Positions 1 through 6,500 of a stretch of DNA of 8,516 nucleotides are shown piece after piece. This DNA comes from Bacillota bacterium (GTDB taxonomy: Bacteria > Bacillota > Clostridia > Clostridiales > Clostridiaceae): NCBI GenBank assembly GCA_023440105.1, contig JAEXSY010000318.1, positions 1 to 8,516 on the forward strand, written 5' to 3'. Every line of letters starts with the position of its first letter. Position 1 is the first letter of the stretch. The translations under genes and the position numbers were made by a program. The notes under the pieces were generated by a model, which saw only the letters and a list, made by a program, of their open reading frames with translations, did not search any database and was not told the origin of the DNA.

Positions 1-49
1 TCTCAAGGTAGTCTGGGGAATAGGCTATAAAATTGAAAAGGTGCTGTGA
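1..49 (+). CDS. C-terminal tail of an OmpR/PhoB-family response regulator (partial, 5' end outside window)
   Basis: Only the last 15 codons and the TGA stop (47-49) are present. Reading from position 2 they encode LKVVWGIGYKIEKVL. The V-W-G-x-G-Y-K motif is the conserved end of the winged-helix DNA-binding domain of OmpR/PhoB response regulators, where it forms the C-terminal beta-hairpin. The stop lies 4 nt before the start of a histidine kinase gene, the usual order and spacing of a two-component operon, so this is very probably the cognate DNA-binding partner of that kinase. The receiver domain and most of the DNA-binding domain are upstream of the window, so target genes cannot be judged. 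Confidence 0.8.
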   Translation, partial: LKVVWGIGYKIEKVL

Positions 50-53
50 TCCT

Positions 54-2180
54 ATGAGAAAATCAAAAAATATATTTATTATTGTATTAACACTTTTACT
101 TATCCTTATGAGTACAGCCGTTCTGTCCTTTTATGACAATGCAAAGGAAGATATATCGGAAAATAATGGACCATTATTTCATTATTTAAATGAAAATCTT
201 CCACTTTTTACTTTAGCAACAGCAAAGGAGCTTGACCCAGATTTTCAGGCTTTCTCCTTTACAGATGAAGTTTCAGAAGATGTAAAAGAACAAATATCTG
301 AATATATAAATAGCTATCTTGATTCAGTAAAGTATAATCTGATGAATGATGGAGACTTTGTATATACAATAAAAAGTACAAAAACTGGGCAGATTTTATC
401 AAATAATTTAGATAGAATTAGTGATAAGGATGACAAAAGTAAATATAAGCTGTACTCTTCTTTAATATATGATAAGGATGGATATTTAACTGATGAAGGA
501 AATTTTAATAGTGAAAAATACTTAAATTACACCACGGAAGAATTAATTAGAAATGTTATGGACTTTGGTTATGAATATACCGATACAGGAGAAAAGATAT
601 ACCAGATATATGGAGCTACAATAAATGAAAGTCACCTGAAGGTTAATACTCCAAAGGATTTGGAGATAAACTATATAATTCCTGAAAAAGTAATTTCTGA
701 TGGAAGTATTTCTTATTATGCTTACTCCTGGGACAACTACAATGCTTTTTCCATAATGGCAATAATATTATGCAGTGGTATCTTATGCTTATTCTTTCTC
801 TTTTATCCAATAAAAGTGGTAGAGGAAGTTAATCCATATCTTTTAATAAAAAAATGGAAGGCAGAAATCAATATTTCGATTCTTACCACTACTATTACCT
901 TCGCTATCTTGGGTACTATGGCCTTGTGTGGCTACACTTTGAATGATTTTCTCTCTATATTTTTGGAAAGATATAATATAGAAAATCCTCCTTTAATCTT
1001 AAATATAATAAATTTTGCTGCATGGATGATAACTCTACTGATTATTTCCTTGGGATTATTCCAGATTAAATACATCTTCGCCCATGGCTTCTTTAGATAT
1101 CTAAAGGAAGACACCTTAATAGGTTCCTTTCTAAGATACATAAAGAAAAAATTCAATCAGATAGCAGAAATTGATATGTCAGATAATCTTAGTAAGACAA
1201 TTATGAAATATGTGCTTATTAACACCTTGATTGTTATCTTTATGATAACCTTCTGGGCCTATGGATATATCCTTGCCATCATATATGCCTTTGCTTCCTT
1301 CTTTTATATAAAGGATAAGGTCCTTAAAATCCAAAAGGATTATAAGAAGCTCCTAGGAGCAACTAGAGAGCTTGGCAGGGGGAATTTTGATGATAAGATA
1401 AACGAAGATGTGGGGGTCTTTAACAGCTTAAAGGATGAATTTAAGAATATTAAAGCTTCCTTTGAGAGAGCTGTTAAGGAAGAAACCAAGTCTCAGAATA
1501 TGAAAACAGAGCTCATTACAAATGTTTCTCATGATTTAAAGACTCCTCTTACCTGTATTAAGAATTATATAGTACTGCTGCAGGACGATGGAATTTCAGA
1601 GGAAGACAGACATGAGTATCTAGATAACCTTAATCAGTATTCAAATAGATTAACAAACCTTATTGAGGATCTCTTTGAGGTAAGTAAGGTTAACAGTGGA
1701 GATATAAGCCTAGACCTTATGGACCTTAATATCGTTGCCTTGATTGAACAGGTACAGGCAGAATGCAGCGACCTTCTTACAGCTAATGAGTTATCGGTAA
1801 TTCACAGCTATGATAGCAGTGAAATCACGGTGAATCTAGATGGTGGAAAGACCTACAGAATCTTTGAAAATCTATTTACTAACATAGGCAAATACTCTAT
1901 GGAAAGAAGCAGAGTATATATTAATGTAAAGGAAATAGATGATGAAGTAATAATTGAATTTAAGAATATCTCTAAAACCCAGATGAACTTTACCCCTGAG
2001 GAAATCATAGAGAGGTTTGTCAGGGGTGATAAGTCAAGGCATGAAAGTGGAAGTGGCTTAGGTCTTGCTATAGTCAAGAGCTTTACAGAAATACAGGGAG
2101 GAAGCTTTCAGATAAATATCGATGGAGATTTATTTAAAACTATAATAACCTTTAAAAAAGCAGAGGATCAGGCTCAGTAG
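54..2180 (+). CDS. Multi-spanning membrane sensor histidine kinase
   Basis: This 708-residue kinase should sense a signal at the membrane and phosphorylate the response regulator encoded just upstream. A first membrane helix (about 7-27) is followed by a polar, probably extracytoplasmic region (about 28-230). More hydrophobic segments lie near 232-255, 276-295, 318-340 and 386-420, the last long enough for two helices. A linker (about 425-480) leads to the HisKA motif NVSHDLKTPLT with phospho-acceptor His493. The ATPase domain shows an N-box-like ENLFTNIGKYS (605-615), an F-box-like IERFVRGD (652-659) and a G2 box GSGLGLAI (666-673). The usual DNG of the G1 box is replaced by FKNIS (636-640), which I recall as common in a Firmicutes subfamily. 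I chose the ATG at 54 because it lies 4 nt after the regulator stop and has AAGGTG at 38-43. An in-frame TTG at 33 would overlap the regulator gene. The ligand is unknown. A terminator separates it from the sugar genes downstream. Confidence 0.9.
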   Translation: MRKSKNIFIIVLTLLLILMSTAVLSFYDNAKEDISENNGPLFHYLNENLPLFTLATAKELDPDFQAFSFTDEVSEDVKEQISEYINSYLDSVKYNLMNDGDFVYTIKSTKTGQILSNNLDRISDKDDKSKYKLYSSLIYDKDGYLTDEGNFNSEKYLNYTTEELIRNVMDFGYEYTDTGEKIYQIYGATINESHLKVNTPKDLEINYIIPEKVISDGSISYYAYSWDNYNAFSIMAIILCSGILCLFFLFYPIKVVEEVNPYLLIKKWKAEINISILTTTITFAILGTMALCGYTLNDFLSIFLERYNIENPPLILNIINFAAWMITLLIISLGLFQIKYIFAHGFFRYLKEDTLIGSFLRYIKKKFNQIAEIDMSDNLSKTIMKYVLINTLIVIFMITFWAYGYILAIIYAFASFFYIKDKVLKIQKDYKKLLGATRELGRGNFDDKINEDVGVFNSLKDEFKNIKASFERAVKEETKSQNMKTELITNVSHDLKTPLTCIKNYIVLLQDDGISEEDRHEYLDNLNQYSNRLTNLIEDLFEVSKVNSGDISLDLMDLNIVALIEQVQAECSDLLTANELSVIHSYDSSEITVNLDGGKTYRIFENLFTNIGKYSMERSRVYINVKEIDDEVIIEFKNISKTQMNFTPEEIIERFVRGDKSRHESGSGLGLAIVKSFTEIQGGSFQINIDGDLFKTIITFKKAEDQAQ

Positions 2181-2197
2181 AGCCTGGTCTTTTCTTT
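2163..2197 (+). terminator. Intrinsic terminator overlapping the kinase stop codon
   Basis: CAGGCTC (2169-2175) and GAGCCTG (2180-2186) form a perfect 7-bp GC-rich stem with loop AGTA. The stem can extend outward to about 13 bp by further A-U, G-C and G-U pairs (2163-2168 with 2187-2192). A T-rich run TCTTTTCTTT follows. The kinase TAG stop (2178-2180) sits in the loop and first stem base, so coding sequence and terminator share bases. It should end the two-component operon and insulate the sugar operon. Confidence 0.85.
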
Positions 2198-2343
2198 ATG
2201 TATAATACTTAAGAAAAAATATCAGATAATTGTATAAAAGTTAAAAAGACCTAGGCTTAAATAAAAAAGTAACAGATTATTTTTTAAAAAACATAATTAC
2301 GAAAATCAAAGAATATCATAGATTTAGATAACAATTTCAATGG

Positions 2344-2372
2344 TTGACTGAAAATTAAGTTATGAATATAAT
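2344..2372 (+). promoter_or_regulatory. Probable main sigma-A promoter of the sugar operon (P1)
   Basis: TTGACT (2344-2349, 5 of 6 matches to consensus) is followed by a 17-nt spacer and a perfect TATAAT (2367-2372). Transcription would begin near 2379-2380. This is the best promoter match seen between the terminator and the binding-protein gene, and it points toward that gene. The nearby cre element would lie about 50 nt downstream of the start, a position suited to a roadblock type of repression. Confidence 0.75.
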
Positions 2373-2387
2373 TGTAAATGAGTAATA

Positions 2388-2410
2388 AAATATTAAATTT
2401 ATAAATATTT
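2388..2410 (+). repeat. AT-only inverted repeat just downstream of P1
   Basis: AAATATT (2388-2394) and AATATTT (2404-2410) are perfect inverted arms separated by 9 nt, about 10-30 nt downstream of the predicted P1 start. The location suits a repressor operator. The sequence is pure A/T in an A/T-rich region, however, so chance is a real explanation. It does not resemble the Bacillus xylose-repressor operator I remember. Confidence 0.25.
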
Positions 2411-2430
2411 GTAAATTGCGATGTTATATA

Positions 2431-2444
2431 TGTAACCGATATCT
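2431..2444 (+). promoter_or_regulatory. Catabolite-responsive element (cre), probable CcpA site
   Basis: TGTAACCGATATCT matches the cre consensus TGWAANCGNTNWCA at 10 of 11 defined positions; only the final A is T. CcpA with phosphorylated HPr binds such sites in Firmicutes to shut down secondary-sugar genes when glucose is present. It lies downstream of P1 and over the -35 region of the possible second promoter, so it could block both. The core CG stands out in otherwise A/T-rich DNA. Confidence 0.65.
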
Positions 2445-2450
2445 GGTGGC

Positions 2451-2472
2451 AATATAATGCTGCATTAATATT
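2451..2472 (+). promoter_or_regulatory. Possible second -10 box (P2) inside a long inverted repeat
   Basis: TATAAT at 2453-2458 is a perfect -10 hexamer, but the bases 16-18 nt upstream (around 2429-2436) match the -35 consensus poorly. The same DNA forms an inverted repeat: AATATAATGC (2451-2460), a central T, then GCATTAATATT (2462-2472), with a single one-base bulge. The combination could be a weak promoter under an operator. It ends 11 nt before the AGGAGGG ribosome binding site at 2484-2490. Confidence 0.35.
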
Positions 2473-2496
2473 AAATATTTATTAGGAGGGTAAAAA

Positions 2497-3585
2497 ATGA
2501 ATAAAAAGTTATTTAGTGGTATTATGGCTTTTGCTTTGGCTGCAGCGGTATTCACTGGCTGTAACAACGGAACCTCTGATACTCCAGATAAGGGCGGAAA
2601 GTCAGACAAGCCTTTAGTTGGTGTGTCTATGCCTACAAAGGACTTACAGAGATGGGTACAAGATGGAGAAAATATGCAGAAGCAGCTGAAGGATGCTGGT
2701 TATGATGTAGATCTTCAGTATGCTAGTAATGACATTAACACACAGGTTTCACAGGTAGAAACCATGATTGCCAATGGTGTAAACGTTCTTGTTATCTCTG
2801 CTATCGAGGGAGATTCTCTTGGTACTGCTCTAGCTCAAGCTAAGGAAAAGGATATAACAGTAATAGCTTATGACAGGCTTTTAATGAACACTGATGCTGT
2901 TTCCTATTATGCTACCTTTGATAACTATATGGTTGGAACTAAACAGGGTGAATATATAGTTAAAGCTTTAGACTTAGACAATGCTGCTGGTCCTTTTAAT
3001 ATGGAAATATTAACTGGTGACCCAGGAGACAATAATGCTAAATTCTTCTACGGTGGAGCAATGGATGTTCTTAAAAAGTATATAGATTCAGGAAAGCTTG
3101 TAGTTCAATCAAAGCAGGTTAAATTTGATGAAGTTGCAACAGCTAACTGGGCTACAGAAAATGCTCAAAGCAGAATGGAAAGTATTCTTGCTTCCTACTA
3201 TGCTGATGGCACCAAGCTTGATGTAGTTCTCTGCTCTAATGACTCTACTGCTCTAGGAGCAATTAATGCTCTAGAATCCTCCTACGATGGAGAATGGCCA
3301 GTAATAACTGGTCAGGATTGTGATATTGCTAATGTTAAGAAAATGATAGAAGGCAAGCAATCCATGTCAATATTTAAGGATACCAGAACTCTTGCAGGAC
3401 AAGTAGTAAAGATGATTGATGCTCATCTTTCCGATAAGGAAGTTGAAGTAAACGACACTAAGACCTATGATAATGGCAAGCTAGTAGTTCCATCCTATCT
3501 TTGTGAGCCTGTATTTGCTGATATCAACAATTACAAGGAGCTTTTGGTGGATTCTGGTTATTACAATGCTGATCAGTTAAAGTAA
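2497..3585 (+). CDS. chvE: Sugar ABC transporter substrate-binding lipoprotein, ChvE/xylose-binding type
   Basis: This 362-residue protein captures sugar outside the membrane and delivers it to the permease encoded two genes downstream. It begins with a lipoprotein signal peptide: a KK-containing start, a hydrophobic stretch and the lipobox FTGC with Cys22 as the lipid-modified residue. A linker rich in Gly, Asp, Lys and Ser follows. The mature part is a periplasmic-binding-protein type 1 sugar domain. Segments shared with the remembered ChvE sequence include VGVSMPT (41-47), IAYDRLL (123-129), YYATFDN (137-143), GDPGDNNA (174-181), GQD (272-274), IFKDTR (292-297), VPSYL (331-335) and the DQLK end. 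ChvE binds several aldoses; next to xylA and xylB, D-xylose is the likely substrate here. ATG 2497 has AGGAGGG 6 nt upstream. It is the first gene of the sugar operon and could equally be labelled xylF. Confidence 0.9.
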   Translation: MNKKLFSGIMAFALAAAVFTGCNNGTSDTPDKGGKSDKPLVGVSMPTKDLQRWVQDGENMQKQLKDAGYDVDLQYASNDINTQVSQVETMIANGVNVLVISAIEGDSLGTALAQAKEKDITVIAYDRLLMNTDAVSYYATFDNYMVGTKQGEYIVKALDLDNAAGPFNMEILTGDPGDNNAKFFYGGAMDVLKKYIDSGKLVVQSKQVKFDEVATANWATENAQSRMESILASYYADGTKLDVVLCSNDSTALGAINALESSYDGEWPVITGQDCDIANVKKMIEGKQSMSIFKDTRTLAGQVVKMIDAHLSDKEVEVNDTKTYDNGKLVVPSYLCEPVFADINNYKELLVDSGYYNADQLK

Positions 3586-3608
3586 TCGAAGGCAGATTTA
3601 GATTTAGA

Positions 3609-3638
3609 AGGGGGCACTATAGCTTTTAAGTGCCCCTT
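3609..3638 (+). terminator. Intercistronic hairpin between binding protein and ATPase genes (attenuator or mRNA stabiliser)
   Basis: GGGGCACT (3611-3618) and AGTGCCCC (3629-3636) form a perfect 8-bp GC-rich stem with a 10-nt loop, extendable by a G-U and an A-U pair. Only TTAATTAT follows, not a solid T run, so termination is probably partial. Hairpins after binding-protein genes in ABC operons commonly reduce read-through or protect the upstream message, giving more binding protein than ATPase and permease. The strong ribosome binding site of the next gene starts 10 nt after the stem. Confidence 0.65.
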
Positions 3639-3662
3639 AATTATATTAGGAGGAGGATTCCT

Positions 3663-5201
3663 TTGGAGAAGATATTGCTGGAAATGAAAAATATCACTAA
3701 GACCTTCCCTGGTGTTAAGGCTTTAGATAATGTTAATTTAGCCGTTCACGAAGGAGAAATCCATGCTCTCGTTGGAGAAAATGGTGCTGGGAAATCAACC
3801 TTAATGAATGTAATAAGCGGAATATACCCCTATGGCAGCTATGAAGGTGAGATCCTATACGAAGGGGAGCTCTGCAAATTTACTAAAATTAAGGATAGTG
3901 AAGACAAGGGAATAGTAATTATACATCAGGAGCTAGCACTGGTGCCTCATATGACCATTGGTGAAAATATGTTTTTAGGGAATGAGATAGGTAAAGGCTA
4001 TGCTATCGACTGGAATGAAACCTTTGGTCAGGCTGATAAACACCTGAAGATAGTTGGGCTTAAAGAATCTTCTAGAACCCTCATAAAGGATATTGGTGTG
4101 GGTAAGCAGCAGATGGTAGAAATAGCAAAGGCTCTGGCGAAAAATGCTAGACTTCTTATACTCGATGAACCAACAGCCTCATTAAATGAATCAGATTCCA
4201 TGGCCCTATTGGATCTGCTTTTGGAATTTAAAAAGAATGGTATGACCTGTATTATAATATCTCACAAGCTTAATGAGATATCCTATGTAGCTGATAAAAT
4301 TACCGTTATAAGAGATGGTAAAACAATAGAGACCCTTGATAAGTCTAAGGATCTAATCACTGAGGACAGAATTATTAAGGGGATGGTAGGAAGGGAAATT
4401 TCCGACAGATTTCCTAAAAGAGAGAATACAGTGGTGAAGGAAGTTCGCCTTGAGATAAAGGACTGGAATGTTTATCATCCTCTTTATGGAGATAAAAAGG
4501 TAGTAGATAATGCCTCTTTAAAGGTAAAAAGAGGAGAGGTTGTAGGGATTGCTGGACTCATGGGCTCTGGAAGAACAGAGCTTGCTATGAGCATCTTCGG
4601 AAAAAGCTATGGCTCGAAAATATCAGGAACTATAATTATTGATGGTAAAGAGGTTAAGCTAAATAGTGTGAGGGCCGCCATAAAAAATAAGCTTGCTTAT
4701 GTTACAGAGGATAGAAAAGGAAATGGACTTATTCTTAGTAATCCCATAAAGATAAATAATACTCTGGCAAACCTGGACAAGGTATCGAAGGCAGGGGTTA
4801 TAGATAAGGATAAAGAGTATCAGGTTGCTGTGGAATATAAAGAAAAGTTTAGAACCAAGGCACCATCAGTTGAACAAAATGTAGGTAACCTAAGCGGAGG
4901 AAACCAGCAGAAGGTTCTCCTGTCTAAATGGATGTTTGCTGAGCCAGAAATACTTATTCTAGATGAGCCTACAAGAGGAATTGATGTAGGAGCAAAGTAC
5001 GAGATTTATTGTATAATAAATGATCTTGCTGCTTCTGGAAAGTCAGTGATATTAATATCCTCGGATATGTCAGAGATACTTGGAATGAGTGATAGGGTCT
5101 ATGTAATGAATGAGGGGAAAATCATATCAGAATTACAGGGTAAAGAGGCAACCTCTGAAAAGATAATGGCTAGTATCATTAAAGGAAGTAAAGGAGAATA
5201 G
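3663..5201 (+). CDS. mmsA: Monosaccharide ABC transporter ATPase with two nucleotide-binding domains (MmsA/GguA, XylG-like)
   Basis: From the TTG at 3663 this is a 512-residue double ATPase that powers sugar import. Domain 1 has Walker A GENGAGKST (38-46), Q-loop Gln89, a degenerate signature IGVGKQQ (144-150), Walker B LLILDEP (164-170) and switch His201. Domain 2 has an altered Walker A, GLMGSGRTE (298-306), with Arg in place of Lys. It also has the signature LSGGNQQK (410-417), Walker B LILDEP (431-436) and ISS where the switch His is expected. One active and one degenerate site is usual in the RbsA/MglA/XylG class. The TTG start has AGGAGGAGG at 3648-3656, 6 nt upstream, and gives EKILLEMKNITKTF, the normal family start. 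An in-frame GTG at 3630 lies inside the upstream hairpin and would translate the ribosome binding site, so I reject it; ATG 3684 is too far away. It should work as part of a membrane complex with the permease. Confidence 0.92.
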   Translation: MEKILLEMKNITKTFPGVKALDNVNLAVHEGEIHALVGENGAGKSTLMNVISGIYPYGSYEGEILYEGELCKFTKIKDSEDKGIVIIHQELALVPHMTIGENMFLGNEIGKGYAIDWNETFGQADKHLKIVGLKESSRTLIKDIGVGKQQMVEIAKALAKNARLLILDEPTASLNESDSMALLDLLLEFKKNGMTCIIISHKLNEISYVADKITVIRDGKTIETLDKSKDLITEDRIIKGMVGREISDRFPKRENTVVKEVRLEIKDWNVYHPLYGDKKVVDNASLKVKRGEVVGIAGLMGSGRTELAMSIFGKSYGSKISGTIIIDGKEVKLNSVRAAIKNKLAYVTEDRKGNGLILSNPIKINNTLANLDKVSKAGVIDKDKEYQVAVEYKEKFRTKAPSVEQNVGNLSGGNQQKVLLSKWMFAEPEILILDEPTRGIDVGAKYEIYCIINDLAASGKSVILISSDMSEILGMSDRVYVMNEGKIISELQGKEATSEKIMASIIKGSKGE

Positions 5202-5203
5202 AT

Positions 5204-6376
5204 ATGGAAAAGGGAAGATCAATAGAATCATTTAAGAAATATACCATGGTTATTGTTCTCGCTTTAGTTGTGTTGTTTTTCACCTGGCAGACAGGAGGAA
5301 AAATACTGCTGCCTCAAAACATAACCAACTTAATAGCACAAAATGCTTATGTATTTGTATTGGCAACGGGTATGCTACTGTGCATACTAACTGGAGGAAA
5401 TATCGATTTGTCTGTAGGCTCAGTGGTGTGCTTCGTTGGAGCAGTGGGTGCTGTGCTTATGGAAAATCATGATATGAACATAGTAATTGCAGTAATCTTT
5501 ATGTTTATTATAGGTGTTCTAATCGGTGCCTGGCAGGGCTTCTGGATTGCTTTTGTAAAGGTACCGCCCTTTATAGTTACCCTGGCTGGAATGCTTGTCT
5601 TTAGAGGACTGTCAAATGTTGTTTTAAATGGTCTTACAATCTCTTTAACAAACACCACCTTTATCAAGGCCTTTGGAGGAGGAGCTACTCCTTACCTGCC
5701 AGACTTCTTTAATGGTAATGGCTTTAACATAACCAGCATGCTCTTAGGTGTCATCACCTGCGTGATCTTAGCTGTGCTTCAAGCAAACGGAAGAAGAAGC
5801 AGGCTTAAGAAGGGATATGAGACGGAATCCGTAGTGGCTATGATATCAAAAATAGCTATTGTATCAGCAGTTATTTTATACATCTCCTATAAGCTTTCTC
5901 TTTATAAGGGAGTTCCATCTTCCTTAATATGGGTTCTTATTGTTGTGGTGATTTATGGCTATATTACCTCTAAAACTAAAATAGGCAGATATTTCTATGC
6001 TGTTGGTGGTAATGAAAAGGCCACTAAGCTATCAGGAATCAATACAGAAAAGGTATATTTTATAGCCTATGCGAACATGGGATTATTGGCCGCTTTGGCA
6101 GGGATGCTTACCATAGCCAGAATGACCTCGGCACAGCCTACCTATGGACAAAACTATGAGCTGGATGCCATTGCTTCCTGCTTCATCGGTGGAGCCTCAG
6201 CTTATGGTGGTGTAGGTACCGTACCCTTTGTAATAGTTGGAGCTCTTCTCATGGGTGTTATTAACCTTGGTATGAGTATAATGGGTGTGGATGCAAACTA
6301 TCAAAGAGTTGTAAAGGGACTAGTTCTCCTAGCAGCGGTTATATTTGACGTTGTCAGCAAGAAGCAAAATAAATAA
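5204..6376 (+). CDS. mmsB: Monosaccharide ABC transporter permease (MmsB/GguB, XylH-like)
   Basis: This 390-residue, very hydrophobic protein forms the sugar channel in the cytoplasmic membrane. It belongs to the branched-chain-amino-acid/ribose/xylose permease superfamily (BPD_transp_2). The first membrane helix is about residues 14-28. The conserved LTGGNIDLSVGS (62-73) and PPFIVTLAGMLVFRG (121-135) follow, then further helices. A cytoplasmic loop GRYFYAVGGNEKATKLSGI (261-279) is the family region that contacts the ATPase. A charged insert near 196-208 (NGRRSRLKKGYET) fits the longer MmsB/XylH type rather than the shorter RbsC type. The ATG follows the ATPase stop by 2 nt, and its ribosome binding site AAGGAG (5191-5196) lies inside the end of the ATPase gene, so the two are probably translationally coupled. 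No terminator-like hairpin with a T run was seen after the stop. Confidence 0.92.
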   Translation: MEKGRSIESFKKYTMVIVLALVVLFFTWQTGGKILLPQNITNLIAQNAYVFVLATGMLLCILTGGNIDLSVGSVVCFVGAVGAVLMENHDMNIVIAVIFMFIIGVLIGAWQGFWIAFVKVPPFIVTLAGMLVFRGLSNVVLNGLTISLTNTTFIKAFGGGATPYLPDFFNGNGFNITSMLLGVITCVILAVLQANGRRSRLKKGYETESVVAMISKIAIVSAVILYISYKLSLYKGVPSSLIWVLIVVVIYGYITSKTKIGRYFYAVGGNEKATKLSGINTEKVYFIAYANMGLLAALAGMLTIARMTSAQPTYGQNYELDAIASCFIGGASAYGGVGTVPFVIVGALLMGVINLGMSIMGVDANYQRVVKGLVLLAAVIFDVVSKKQNK

Positions 6377-6427
6377 GTTTGTTAATAAATGGTAGTTAAT
6401 TATTAAGGTAATGTTAAATTCTATTGC

Positions 6428-6459
6428 ATTATTGTAATAATTTAGCAGTCTAGTATAAT
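6428..6459 (+). promoter_or_regulatory. Probable internal promoter for xylA with a palindrome over the -35 box
   Basis: TTGTAA (6432-6437, 4 of 6 consensus), a 16-nt spacer and a perfect TATAAT (6454-6459) lie in the 124-bp gap before xylA. Transcription would start near 6466, about 35 nt before the xylA ATG. The -35 box sits inside a palindrome, ATTATT-GT-AATAAT (6428-6441), a possible repressor site. A/T richness makes chance matches easier, so the promoter is more secure than the operator. I see no cre element in this gap. Confidence 0.5.
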
Positions 6460-6500
6460 AAAAGTAATAGGTAAAAAATAACAGTTATAAGGAGGTTAAC

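Larger units (their letters stand above)
2181..2496 (+). other. AT-rich 316-bp intergenic control region of the sugar operon
   Basis: No credible gene was found on either strand. The first part (about 2200-2340) is A/T-rich and holds a TTTTTTAAAAAA block near 2281-2292, which may bend DNA or act as an upstream activating A-tract, but no clear motif was seen there. The second part holds promoter, cre and inverted-repeat elements listed separately. If the promoter at 2344-2372 is used, the binding-protein mRNA has a leader of about 117 nt. I saw no riboswitch or T-box signature in it. Confidence 0.6.

Noticed and set aside
33..53. TTG start giving a 7-residue longer histidine kinase.
   Set aside because: It would overlap the response regulator end and has no good ribosome binding site; ATG 54 fits operon spacing.
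2201..2206. TATAAT right after the kinase terminator.
   Set aside because: The bases 17 nt upstream fall in the terminator stem and do not resemble a -35 box.
932..2609. Short minus-strand open frames (932-1156, 1853-2077, 2424-2609) and a similar one at 5467-5667.
   Set aside because: They lie opposite clearly real genes or the control region, have no recognisable domains, and look like by-products of the plus-strand coding sequence.
2778..2791. TGTAAACGTTCTTG inside chvE resembles a cre element (9 of 11 defined positions).
   Set aside because: It lies in well-conserved coding sequence (NGVNVLV), fails at both bases of the 3' CA, and a better cre is already present upstream.
3630..3662. 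GTG start giving an 11-residue longer ATPase.
   Set aside because: The start lies in a hairpin stem, the extension translates the ribosome binding site, and family members begin near the LLEMKNITKTF segment.
6382..6406. Inverted repeat TTAATAA/TTATTAA after the permease stop, considered as a terminator or operator.
   Set aside because: It is pure A/T with an 11-nt spacer and no T run, expected by chance in such DNA, and too weak for a terminator.
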